From positions 48,073 to 112,072 of the forward strand of contig NW_027018031.1 in NCBI RefSeq assembly GCF_032854445.1: 64,000 nt of DNA, given 5' to 3'. The notes beneath the pieces were generated by a model that was not told the DNA's origin, did not search any database, and worked only from the letters and a program-made list of their open reading frames with translations. A program made the translations under genes and the position numbers. This document shows, piece by piece, positions 38,141 through 50,010 of this stretch. Each line of letters begins with the position of its first letter. The first letter of the stretch is position 1. The stretch is from Liolophura sinensis. Lineage: Eukaryota > Mollusca > Polyplacophora > Chitonida > Chitonidae.

Positions 38141-40240
38141 AAACTGTTCCAATGCTGCTGGTAAGAGGCTAATCAGACGTATTTTGTGACGAGAAAACGA
38201 ATGGTGCAAACCGCGTTGCTCTCCGACCAATACTTTTGGCTGTAGCCACAATTGAATAATCATTGATGTCAAGATCACGTGCCCAGCAACGGCTCTTACT
38301 CCATGGAACCCAAGGAAATTTGCAATTTTTCAACACCTGCAGATGGCTGGCCCAATTGCGCAGCTTTTGGCACCTTATTGATGTGGGTCAGTGTTCAATT
38401 GTACTTTTACAGCAGACTGTATCAAGTACCTTGTGTTTTTTTTATATACAAATGGTGTGGTTTTTCTACATGTAGATAAAGACATTGAGTTTGTCTTCGA
38501 CTTAGAAGTAAGACATTTGCTTGGTGAGTTAAATGGGCTTGGCCCAAAGATTTGACGTCGTCTGGGCTACCGGAGGGCACATGACTTATAATGAAAAGTT
38601 GAATATAGTAAAGACCAGTCGCGATGGTACATAGTAAATGTAGCCGATTTCAGTTAGCCAAAAGACCAGGCAAAAATCCAAAAGTGGAAAAAACTGTTCC
38701 AATGCTGCTGGTAAGAGGCTAATCAGACGTATTTTGTGACGAGAAAACGAATGGTGAAAACCGCGTTGCTCTCCGACCAATACTTTTGGCTGTAGCCACA
38801 ATTGAATAATCATTGATGTCAAGATCACGTGCCCAGCAACGGCTCTTACTCCATGGAAACCAAGGAAATTTCCAATTTTTCAACAGCTGGAGATGCCTGG
38901 CCCATTTGCGCATCTTTTGGCACCTTATTGATGTGGGTTAGTGTTCAATTGTACTTTTTAAAGCAGACTCTATCAAGTACCTTGTGTTTTTTAATATACA
39001 AATGGTGTGGTTTTTCTACATGTAGATAAAGACATTAAGTTTGTCTTCGACTTAGAAGTAAGACATTTGCTGGGTGAGTTAAATGGGCTTGGCCCAAAGA
39101 TTTGACGTCTTCTGGGCTACCGAAGGGCACATAACTTATCATGAAAAGTTGAATATAGTAATGACCAGTGGCGATGGTACATAGTCAATGTAGCCAATTT
39201 CAATTAGCAAAAAGACCAGGCAAAAATGCAAAAGTGGAAAAACTGTTCCAATGCTGCTAGTAAGAGGCTAATCCGACGTATTTTGTGAGGAGAAATCGAA
39301 TGGTGCAAACCGCCTTGCTCTCCGACCAATACTTTTGGCTGTAGCCACAATTGAATAATCATTGATGTCAAGATCACGTGCCCAGCAACGGCTCTTACTC
39401 CATGGAAACCAAGGCAATTTGCAATTTTTCAACAGCTGGAGATGCCTGGCCCAATTCCGCATCTTTTGGCACCTTATTGATGTGGGTCAGTGTTTAGTTG
39501 TACTTTTCACAGCAGACTGTATCAAGTACCTTGTGTTTTTTTATATACAAATGGTGTGGTTTTTCTACATGTAGATAAAGACATTGAGTTTGTCTTCGAC
39601 TTAGAAGTAAGACATTTGCTGGGTGAGTTAAATGGGCTTGGCCCAAAGATTTGACGTCGTCTGGGCTACCGAAGGGCACATAACTTATAATGAAAAGTTG
39701 AATAGAGTAATGACCAGTCGCGATGGTACATAGTAAATGTAGCCAATTTCAATTAGCAAAAAGACCAGGCAAAAATCCAAAAGTGGAAAAACTGTTCCAA
39801 TGCTGCTAGTAAGAGGCTAATCCGACGTATTTTGTGACGAGAAATCGAATGGTGCAAACCGCGTTGCTCTCCGACCAATACTTTTGGCTGCAGCCACAAA
39901 TGAATAATCATTGATGTCAAGATCACGTGCCCAGCAACGGCTCTTACTCCATGGAAACCAAGGAAATTTGCAATTTTTCAACACCTGGAGATGGCTGGCC
40001 CAATTGCGCATCTTTTGGCACCTTATTGATGTGGGTCAGTGTTCAATTGTACTTTTATAGCGGACTGTATCAAGTACCTTGTGTTTATTTAAATACAAAT
40101 GGTGTGGTTTTTCTACATGTAGATAAAGACATTGAGATTGTCTTCGATTTAGAAGTAAGACATTTGCTGGGTGAGTTAAATGGGCTTGGCCCAAAGATTT
40201 GACGTCGTCTGGGCTACCGAAGGGCACATAACTTATAATG
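38140..40240 (+). repeat. B four-monomer block, second copy
   Basis: Partner of 33,200-35,300 at 4,943 bp. Shared private marks are GGTGAAAACCGCG near 38,750, AGACTCTATC near 38,967 and GTTTAGTTGTACTTTTCAC near 39,493. The first P monomer also shares CAGTTAGCCAAAAG with 30.4 kb rather than with its 4,943-bp partner, so this copy is itself a mosaic. Confidence 0.8.
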
Positions 40241-40364
40241 AAAAGTTGAATATAGTAATGACCAGTCGCGATGGTACATAGTAAATGTAGCCAATTTCAA
40301 TTAGCAAAAAGACCAGGCAAAAATCCAAAAGTGGAAAAACTGTTCCAATGCTGCTGTTAAGAAG

Positions 40365-41230
40365 CTAATCAGACGTATTTTGTGACGAGAAAACGAATGG
40401 TGCACACCGCCTTGCTCTCCGACCAATACTTTTGGCTGTAGCCACAATTGAATAATCATTGATGTCAAGATCACGTGCCCAGCAACGGCTCTTACTCCAA
40501 GGAAACCAAGGAAATTTGCAATTTTTCAACAGCTGGAGATGCCTGGCCCAATTGCGCATCTTTTGGCACCTTATTGATGTGGGTCAGTGTTCAATTGTAC
40601 TTTTTACAGCAGACTGTATGAAGTACCTTGTGTTTTTTTATATACAAATGGTGTGGTTTTTCTACATGTAGATAAAGACATTGAGTTTGTCTTCGACTTA
40701 GAAGTAAGACAACTGCTGAGTGAGTTAAATGGGCTTGGCCCAAATATTTGACGTCGTCTGGACTACCGAAGGGCACATAACTTATAATGAAAAGTTGAAT
40801 ATAGTAATGACCAGTCGCGATGGTACGTAGTAAATGTAGCCGATTTTAATTGCAAAAAGACCAGGCAAAAATGCAAAAGTGGAAAAACTGTTCCAATGCT
40901 GCTGGTAAGAGGCTAATCAGACGTATTTTGTGACGAGAAGTCGAATGGTGCAAACCGCCTTGCTCTCCGACCAATACTTTTGGCTGTAGCCACAATTGAA
41001 TAATCATTGATGTCAAGATCACGTGCCCAGCAACGGCTCTTACTCCATGGAAACCAAGGAAATTTGCTATTTTTCAACAGCTGGAGATGTCTGGCCCAAT
41101 TGCCCATCTTTTGGCACCTTATTGATGTGGGTCAGTGTTCAATTGTACTTTTTCCAGCAGACTGTATCAAGTACCTTGTGTTTTTTTATATACAAATGGT
41201 GTGGTTTTTCTACATGTAGATAAAGACATT
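40365..41230 (+). repeat. B block paired with 49,146-50,010 (16-monomer offset)
   Basis: Two monomers with ACTGCTGAGTGAG then TTTGCTATTTTTCAACAG (about 41,064) and TTTTTCCAGCAGACT (about 41,148) recur at 8,781 bp. Their partner lies just beyond the two seven-monomer copies, so a 9-mer plus 7-mer arrangement gives the 16-monomer spacing. Confidence 0.7.
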
Positions 41231-41329
41231 GAGTTTGTCTTCGACTTAGAAGTAAGACAACTGCTGGGTGAGTTAAATGGGCTTGGCCCAAAGATTTGAC
41301 GTCGTCTGGGCTACCGAAGGGCACATAAC

Positions 41330-44300
41330 TTATAATGAAAAGTTGAATATAGTAATGACCAGTCGCAATGGTACATAGTAAATGTAGCCAATTTCAATTA
41401 GCAAAAAGACCAGGCAAAAATCCAAAATTATAAAAAAAACTGTTCTAATGCTGCTAGTAAGAGGGTAATCCGACGTATTTTGTGACGAGATATCGAATGG
41501 TGCAAACCGCGTTGCTCTCCGACCAACACTTTTGGCTGCAGCCATAAATAAATAATAATTGATGTCAAGATCACGTGCCCAGCAACGGCTCTTACTCCAT
41601 GGAAACCAAGGTAATTTGCAATTTTTTAACACCTGAAGATGGCTGGCCGAATTGCGCATCTTTTGGCACCTTATTGATGTGGGTCAGTGTTCAATTGTAG
41701 TTTTACAGCGGACTGTATCAAGTACCTTGTGTTTTTTTATATACAAATGGTGTGGTTTTTCTACATGTAGATAAAGACAATGAGTTTGTCTTCGACTTAG
41801 AAGTAAGACATTTGCTGGGTGAGTTAAATGGGCTTGGCCCAAAGATTTGACGTCGTCTGGGCTACCGAAGGGCACATAACTTATAATGAAAAGTTGAATA
41901 TAGTAATAACCAGTCGCGATGGTACATAGTAAATGTAGCCAATTTCAAATATCAAAAAGACCAGGCAAAAATCCAAAAGTGGAAAAACTGTTCTAATGCT
42001 GCTAGTAAGAGGCTAATCCGACGTATTTTGTGACGAGATATCGAATGGTGCAAACCGCGTTGCTCTCCGACCAATACTTTTGGCTGCAGCCACAAATGAA
42101 TAATCATTGATGTCAAGATCACGTGCCCAGCAACGGCTCTTACTCCATGGAAACCAAAGCAATTTGCAAGTTTTCAACACCTGGAGATGGCTGGCCCAAT
42201 TCCGCATCTTTTGGCACCTTATTGATGTGGGTCAGTGTTCAATTGTTCTTATATAGCGGACTGTATCAAGTACCTTGTGTTTATTTATATTCAAATGGTG
42301 TGGTTTTTCTACATGTAGATAAAGACATTGAGTTTGTCTTCGATTTAGAAGTAATACATTTGCTGAGTGAGTTAAATGGGCTTGGCCCAAAGATTTGACG
42401 TCGTCTGGGCTACCGAAGGGCACATAACTTATAATGAAAAGTTGAATATAGTAATGACCAGTCGCGATGGTACATAGTAAATGTAGCCAATTTCAATTAG
42501 CAAAAAGACCAGGCAAAAATCCAAAATTGGAAAAACTGTTCTAATGCTGCTAGTAAGAGGCTAATCCGACGTATTTTGTGACGAGAAATCAAATGGTGCA
42601 AACCGCGTTGCTCTCCGACCAACACTTTTGGCTGCAGCCACAAATGAATAATCATTGATGTCAAGATCACGTGCCCAGCAACGGCTCTTACTCCATGGAA
42701 ACCAAGGAAATTTGCAATTTTTCAACAGCTGGAGATGCCTGGCCCATTTGCGCATCTTTTGGCACCCTATTGATGTGGGTTAGTGTTCAATTGTACTTTT
42801 TACAGCAGACTGTATCAAGTACCTTGTGTTTTTTTATATACAAATGGTGTGGTTTTTCTACATGTAGATAAAGACATTAAGTTTGTCTTCGACTTAGAAG
42901 TAAGACATTTGCTGGGTGAGTTAAATGGGCTTGGCCCAAAGATTTGACGTCTTCTGGGCTACCGAAGGGCACATAACTTGTGATGAAAAGTTGAATATAG
43001 TAATGACCAGTGGCGATGGTACATAGTAAATGTAGCCAATTTCAATTAGCAAAAAGACCAGGCAAAAATGCAGAAGTGGAAAAACTGTTCCAATGCTGCT
43101 GGTAAGAGGCTAATCAGACGTATTTTGCGACGAGAAATCGAATGGAGCAAACCGCCTTGCTCTCCGACCAATACTTTTGGCTGTAGCCACAATTGAATAA
43201 TCATTGATGTCAAGATCACGTGCCCAGCAACGGCTCTTACTCCATGGAAACCAAGGAAATTTGCAATTTTTCAACAACTGGAGATGCCTGGCCCAATTGC
43301 GCATCTTTTGGCACCTTATTGATGTGGGTCAGTGTTCAATTGTACTTTTTACAGTAGACTGTATCAAGTACCTTGTGTTTTTTTATATACAAATGGTGTG
43401 GTTTTTTCTACATGTAGATAAAGACATTAAGATTGTCTTCGACTTAGAAGTAAGACATTTGCTGGGTGAGTTAAATGGGCTTGGCCCAAAGATTTGACGT
43501 CGTCTGGGCTACCGAAGGGCACATAACTTATAATGAAAAGTTGAATATAGTAATGACCAGTCGCGATGGTACATAGTCAATGTAGCCAATCTCAATTAGC
43601 AAAAAGACCAGGCAAAAATGCAAAAGTGGAAAAACTGTTCCAATGCTGCTAGTAAGAGGCTAATCCGACGTATTTTGTGAGGAGAAATCGAATGGTGCAA
43701 ACCGCCTTGCTCTCCGACCAATACTTTTGGCTGTAGCCACAATTGAGTAATCATTGATGTCAAGATCACGTGCCCAGCAACGGCTCTTACTCCATGGAAA
43801 CCAAGGCAATTTGCAATTTTTCAACAGCTGAAAATGCCTGGCCCAATTGCGCATCTTTTGGCACCTTATTGATGTGGGTCAGTGTTCAGTTGTACTTTTT
43901 ACAGCAGACTGTATCAAGTACCTTGTGTTTTTTTATATACAAATGGTGTGGTTTTTCTACATGTAGATAAAGACATTGAGTTTGTCTTCGACTTAGAAGT
44001 AAGACAATTGCTGGGTGAGTTAAATGGGCTTGGCCCAAAGATTTGACGTCGTCTGGGCTACCGAAGGGCACATAACTTATAATGAAAAGTTGAATATAGT
44101 AATGACCAGTCGCGATGGTACATAGTAAATGTAGCCAATTTCAATTAGCAAAAAGACCAGGCAAAAATCCAAAATTGGAAAAACTGTTCTAATGCTGCTA
44201 GTAAGAGGGTAATCCGACGTATTTTGTGACGAGATATCGAATGGTGCAAACCGCGCTGCTCTCCGACCAATACTTTTGGCTGCAGCCACAAATGAATAAT

Positions 44301-45170
44301 CATTGATGTCAAGATCACGTGCCCAGCAACGGCTCTTACTCCATGGAAACCAAGGTAATTTGCAATTTTTTAACACCTGGAGATGGCTGGCCCAATTGCG
44401 CATCTTTTGGCACCTTATTGATGTGGGTCAGTGTTCAATTGTAGTTTTACAGCGGACTGTATCAAGTACCTTGTGTTTTTTTATATACAAATGGTGTGGT
44501 TTTTCTACATGTAGATAAAGACAATAAGTTTGTCTTCGACTTAGAAGTAAGACATTTGCTGGGTGAGTTAAATGGGCTTGGCCCAAAGATTTGACGTCGT
44601 CTGCTCTACCGAATTGCACATAACTTATAATGAAAAGTTGAATATAGTAATAACCAGGTCGCGATGGTACATAGTAAATTGTAGCCAATTTCAATTAGCA
44701 AAAAGACCAGGCAAAAAATCCAAAAGTGGAAAAACTGTTCTAATGCTGCTAGTAAAAGGCTTATCCGACGTATTTGTGACGAGAAATCGAATGGTGCAAA
44801 CCGCGTTGCTCTCCGACCAATACTTTTGGCTGCAGCCACAAATGAATAATCATTGATGTCAAGATCACGTGCCCAGCAACGGCTCTTACAACATGGAAAC
44901 CAAAGCAATTTGCAATTTTTCAACACCTGGAGATGGCTGGCCCAATTGCGCATCTTTTGGCACCTTATTGATGTGGGGTCAGTGTTTCAATTGTACTTTT
45001 ATAGCGGACTGTATCAAGTACCTTGTGTTTATTTATATACAAATGGTGTGGTTTTTCTACATGTAGATAAAGACATTGAGTTTGTCTTCGACTTAGAAGT
45101 AAGACATTTGCTGGGTGAGTTAAATGGGCTTGGCCCAAAGATTTGACGTCGTCTGGGCTACCGAAGGGCA
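41330..45170 (+). repeat. Seven-monomer B higher-order unit, copy 1 (about 3.84 kb)
   Basis: Seven monomers (cores near 41,597, 42,145, 42,693, 43,242, 43,792, 44,341, 44,891) recur in the same order 3,840 bp later. Marks shared by both copies: GAAGATGGCTGGCCGAATTG (41,636 and 45,480), GAGATATCGAATGG, CAATTTGCAAGTTTTC (L'), the K and I types, CAGCTGAAAATGCC (43,826 and 47,666) and the L type. The sixth monomer differs in its second half between copies. Confidence 0.85.
44590..45010. other. Small cluster of single-base indels
   Basis: In one monomer: ACCAGGTCGCG, AGTAAATTGTAGC, GCAAAAAATCC, CGTATTTGTGACG, GTGGGGTCAG and GTGTTTCAATTG, plus the unusual CTTACAACATGG core and CTGCTCTACCGAATTGC. 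The partner monomer in the seven-monomer duplicate (about 48,430-48,850) has none of these, which argues that they are local errors or very recent. Confidence 0.55.
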
Positions 45171-48100
45171 CATGACTTATAATGAAAAGTTGAATATAGT
45201 AATGACCAGTCGCGATGGTACATAGTCAATGTAGCCGACTTTAATTAGCAAAAAGACCAGGCAAAAATCCAAAAGTGGAAAAACTGTTCCAATGCTGCTG
45301 GTAAGAGGCTAATCCGACGTATTTTGTGACGAGATATCGAATGGTGCAAACCGCGTTGCTCTCCGACCAACACTTTTGGCTGCAGCCATAAATGAATAAT
45401 CATTGATGTCAAGATCACGTGCCCAGCAACGGCTCTTACTCCATGGAAACCAAGGTAATTTGCAATTTTTTAACACCTGAAGATGGCTGGCCGAATTGCG
45501 CATCTTTTGGCACCTTATTGATGTGGGTCAGTGTTCAATTGTAGTTTTACAGCGGACTGTATCAAGTACCTTGTGTTTTTTTATATACAAAGGGTTTTTC
45601 TACATGTAGATAAAGACAATGAGTTTGTCTTCGACTTAGAAGTAAGACATTTGCTGGGTGAGTTAAATGGGCTTGGCCCAAAGATTTGACGTCGTCTGGG
45701 CTACCGAAGGGCACATAACTTATAATGAAAAGTTGAATATAGTAATAACCAGTCGCAATGGTACATAGTAAATGTAGCCAATTTCAAATAGCAAAAAGAC
45801 CAGGCAAAATTCCAAAAGTGGAAAAAACTGTTCTAATGCTGCTAGTAAGAGGCTAATCCGACGTATTTTGTGACGAGATATCGAATGGTGCAAACCGCCT
45901 TGCTCTCCGACCAATACTTTTGGCTGCAGCCACAAATGAATAATCATTGATGTCAAGATCACGTGCCCAGCAACGGCTCTTACTCCATGGAAACCAAAGC
46001 AATTTGCAAGTTTTCAACACCTGGAGATGGCTGGCCCAATTGCGCATCTTTTGGCACCTTATTGATGTGGGTCAGTGTTCAATTGTACTTTTATAGCGGA
46101 CTGTATCAAGTACCTTGTGTTTATTTATATTCAAATGGTGTGGTTTTTCTACATGTAGATAAAGACATTGAGTTTGTCTTCGATTTAGAAGTAAGACATT
46201 TGCTGGGTGAGTTAAATGGGCTTGGCCCAAAGATTTGACGTCGTCTGGGCTACCGAAGGGCACATAACTTATAATGAAAAGTTGAATATAGTAATGACCA
46301 GTCGCGATGGTACATAGTAAATGTAGCCAATTTCAATTAGCAAAAAGACCAGGCAAAAATCCAAAATTAGAAAAACTGTTCTAATGCTGCTAGTAAGAGG
46401 CTAATCCGACGTATTTTGTGACGAGAAATCAAATGGTGCAAACCGCGTTGCTCTCCGACCAACACTTTTGGCTGCAGCCACAAATGAATAATCATTGATG
46501 TCAAGATCACGTGCCCAGCAACGGCTCTTACTCCATGGAAACCAAGGAAATTTGCAATTTTTCAACAGCTGGAGATGCCTGGCCCATTTGCGCATCTTTT
46601 GGCACCCTATTGATGTGGGTTAGTGTTCAATTGTATTTTTTACAGCAGACTGTATCAAGTACCTTGTGTTTTTTTATATACAAATGGTGTGGTTTTTCTA
46701 CATGTAGATAAAGACATTAAGTTTGTCTTCGACTTAGAAGTAAGACATTTGCTGGGTGAGTTAAATGGGCTTGGCCCAAAGATTTGACGTCTTCTGGGCT
46801 ACCGAAGGGCACATAACTTGTAATGAAAAGTTGAATATAGTAATGACCAGTGGCGATGGTACATAGTAAATGTAGCCAATTTCAATTAGCAAAAAGACCA
46901 GGCAAAAATGCAAAAGTGGAAAAACTGTTCCAATGCTGCTGGTAAGAGGCTAATCAGACGTATTTTGTGACGAGAAATCGAATGGAGCAAACCGCCTTGC
47001 TCTCCGACCAATACTTTTGGCTGTAGCCACAATTGAATAATCATTGATGTCAAGATCACGTGCCCAGCAACGGCTCTTACTCCATGGAAACCAAGGAAAT
47101 TTGCAATTTTTCAACAACTGGAGATGCCTGGCCCAATTGCGCATCTTTTGGCACCTTATTGATGTGGGTCAGTGTTCAATTGTACTTTTTACAGTAGACT
47201 GTATCAAGTACCTTGTGTTTTTTTATATACAAATGGTGTGGTTTTTCTACATGTAGATAAAGACATTAAGATTGTCCTTCGACTTAGAAGTAAGACATTT
47301 GCTGGGTGAGTTAAATGGGCTTGGCCCAAAGATTTGACGTCGTCTGGGCTACCGAAGGGCACATAACTTATAATGAAAAGTTGAATATAGTAATGACCAG
47401 TCGCGATGGTACATAGTCAATGTAGCCAATCTCAATTAGCAAAAAGACCAGGCAAAAATGCAAAAGTGGAAAAACTGTTCCAATGCTGCTAGTAAAAGGC
47501 TACTCCGACGTATTTTGTGACGAGAAATCGAATGGTGCAAACCGCCTTGCTCTCCGACCAATACTTTTGGCTGTAGCCACAATTGAGTAATCATTGATGT
47601 CAAGATCACGTGCCCAGCAACGGCTCTTACTCCATGGAAACCAAGGCAATTTGCAATTTTTCAACAGCTGAAAATGCCTGGCCCAATTGCGCATCTTTTG
47701 GCACCTTATTGATGTGGGTCAGTGTTCAGTTGTACTTTTTACAGCAGACTGTATCAAGTACCTTGTGTTTTTTTATATACAAATGGTGTGGTTTTTCTAC
47801 ATGTAGATAAAGACATTGAGTTTGTCTTCGACTTAGAAGTAAGACATTTGCTGGGTGAGTTAAATGGGCTTGGCCCAAAGATTTGACGTCGTCTGGGCTA
47901 CCGAAGGGCACATAACTTATAATGAAAAGTTGAATATAGTAATGACCAGTCGCGATGGTACATAGTAAATGTAGCCAATTTCAATTAGCAAAAAGACCAG
48001 GCAAAAATCCAAAAGAGGAAAAACTGTTCTAATGCTGCTAGTAAGAGGGTAATCCGACGTATTTTGTGACGAGATATCGAATGGTGCAAACCGCGTTGCT

Positions 48101-49010
48101 CTCCGACCAACACTTTTGGCTGCAGCCACAAATGAATAATCATTGATGTCAAGATCACGTGCCCAGCAACGGCTCTTACTCCATGGAAACCAAGGAAATT
48201 TGCAATTTTTCAACACCTGGAGATGCCTGGCCCAATTGCGCATCTTTTGACACCTTATTGATGTGGGTTAGTGTTCAATTGTACTTTTTACAGCAGACTG
48301 TATGAAGTACCTTGTGTTTTTTTATATACAAATGGTGTGGTTTTTCTACATGTAGATAAAGACATTGAGTTTGTCTTCGACTTAGAAGTAAGACATTTGC
48401 TGGGTGAGTTAAATGGGCTTGGCCCAAAGATTTGACGTCGTCTGGGCTACCGAAGGGCACATGACTTATAATGAAAAGTTGAATATAGTAATGACCAGTC
48501 GCGATGGTACATAGTCAATGTAGCCGACTTTAATTAGCAAAAAGACCAGGCAAAAATCCAAAAGTGGAAAAACTGTTCCAATGCTGCTGGTAAGAGGCTA
48601 ATCCGACGTATTTTGTGACGAGAAATCGAATGGTGCAAACCGCCTTGCTCTCCGACCAATACTTTTGGCTGCAGCCACAAATGAATAATCATTGATGTCA
48701 AGATCACGTGCCCAGCAACGGCTCTTACTCCATGGAAACCAAAGCAATTTGCAATTTTTCAACACCTGGAGATGGCTGGCCCAATTGCGCATCTTTTGGC
48801 ACCTTATTGATGTGGGTCAGTGTTCAATTGTACTTTTATAGCGGACTGTATCAAGTACCTTGTGTTTATTTATATACAAATGGTGTGGTTTTTCTACATG
48901 TAGAGAAAGACATTGAGTTTGTCTTCGACTTAGAAGTAAGACATTTGCTGGGTGAGTTAAATGGGCTTGGCCCAAAGATTTGACGTCGTCTGGGCTACCG
49001 AAGGGCAGAT
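45171..49010 (+). repeat. Seven-monomer B higher-order unit, copy 2
   Basis: Directly adjacent to copy 1 at a 3,840-bp offset for cores 45,985, 46,533, 47,082, 47,632 and 48,730 (the last is 3,839). The first monomer lost 5 bp in the ACAAATGGTGTGG block near 45,588 with one substitution. This is the cleanest long direct duplication in the window. Confidence 0.85.
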
Positions 49011-49145
49011 AACTTATAATGAAAAGTTGAATATAGTAATGACCAGTCGCGATGGTACATAGTAAATGTAGCCAATTTCAATTAGCAAAAAGACCAGGCA
49101 AAAATGCAAAAGTGGAAAAACTGTTCTAATGCTGCTAGTAAGAGG

Positions 49146-50010
49146 CTAATCCGACGTATTTTGTGACGAGAAAACCAATGGTGGAAACCGCGTTGCTCTC
49201 CGACCAATACTTTTGGCTGTAGCCACAATTGAATAATCATTGATGTCAAGATCACGTGCCCAGCAACGGCTCTTACTCCATGGAAACCGAGGAAATTTGC
49301 AATTTTTCAACAGCTGGAGATGGCTGGCAGAATTGCGCATCTTTTGGCACCTTATTGATGTGGGTCAGTGTTCAATTGTACTTTTACAGCGGACTGTATC
49401 AAGTACCTTGTGTTTTTTTTATATACAAATGGTGTGGTTTTTCTACATGTAGATAAAGACATTGAGTTTGTCTTCGACTTAGAAGTAAGACAACTGCTGA
49501 GTGAGTTAAATGGGCTTGGCCCAAATATTTGACGTCTTCTGGGCTACCGAAGGGCACATAACTTATAATGAAAAGTTGAATATAGTAATGACCAGTCGCG
49601 ACGGTACATAGTAAATGTAGCCGATTTTAATTGCAAAAAGACCAGGCAAAAATGCAAAAGTGGAAAAACTGTTCCAATGCTGCTGGTAAGAGGCTAATCC
49701 GACGTATTTTGTGACGAGAAGTCCAATGGTGCAAACCGCCTTGCTCTCCGACCAATACTTTTGGCTGTAGCCACAATTGAATAATCATTGATGTCAAGAT
49801 CACGTGCCCAGCAACGGCTCTTACTCCATGGAAACCAAGGAAATTTGCTATTTTTCAACAGCTGGAGATGTCTGGCCCAATTGCGCATCTTTTGGCACCT
49901 TATTGATGTGGGTCAGTGTTCAATTGTACTTTTTCCAGCAGACTCTATCAAGTACCTTGTGTTTTTCTATATACAAATGGTGTGGTTTTTCTACATGTAG
50001 ATAAAGACAT
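49146..50010 (+). repeat. B block, second copy of 40,365-41,230
   Basis: It shares TTTGCTATTTTTCAACAG (about 49,845) and TTTTTCCAGCAGACT (about 49,929) with the first copy. The monomer after it has CCAAGGTAATTTGC (about 50,384) like the one at 41,604, extending the pairing to about 50,450. Confidence 0.7.

Noticed and set aside
44572-44856. 95-codon frame on the + strand as a distinct gene
   Set aside because: It exists only because of local single-base insertions in this monomer, which lies in an indel cluster. The partner monomer 3.84 kb away lacks it.
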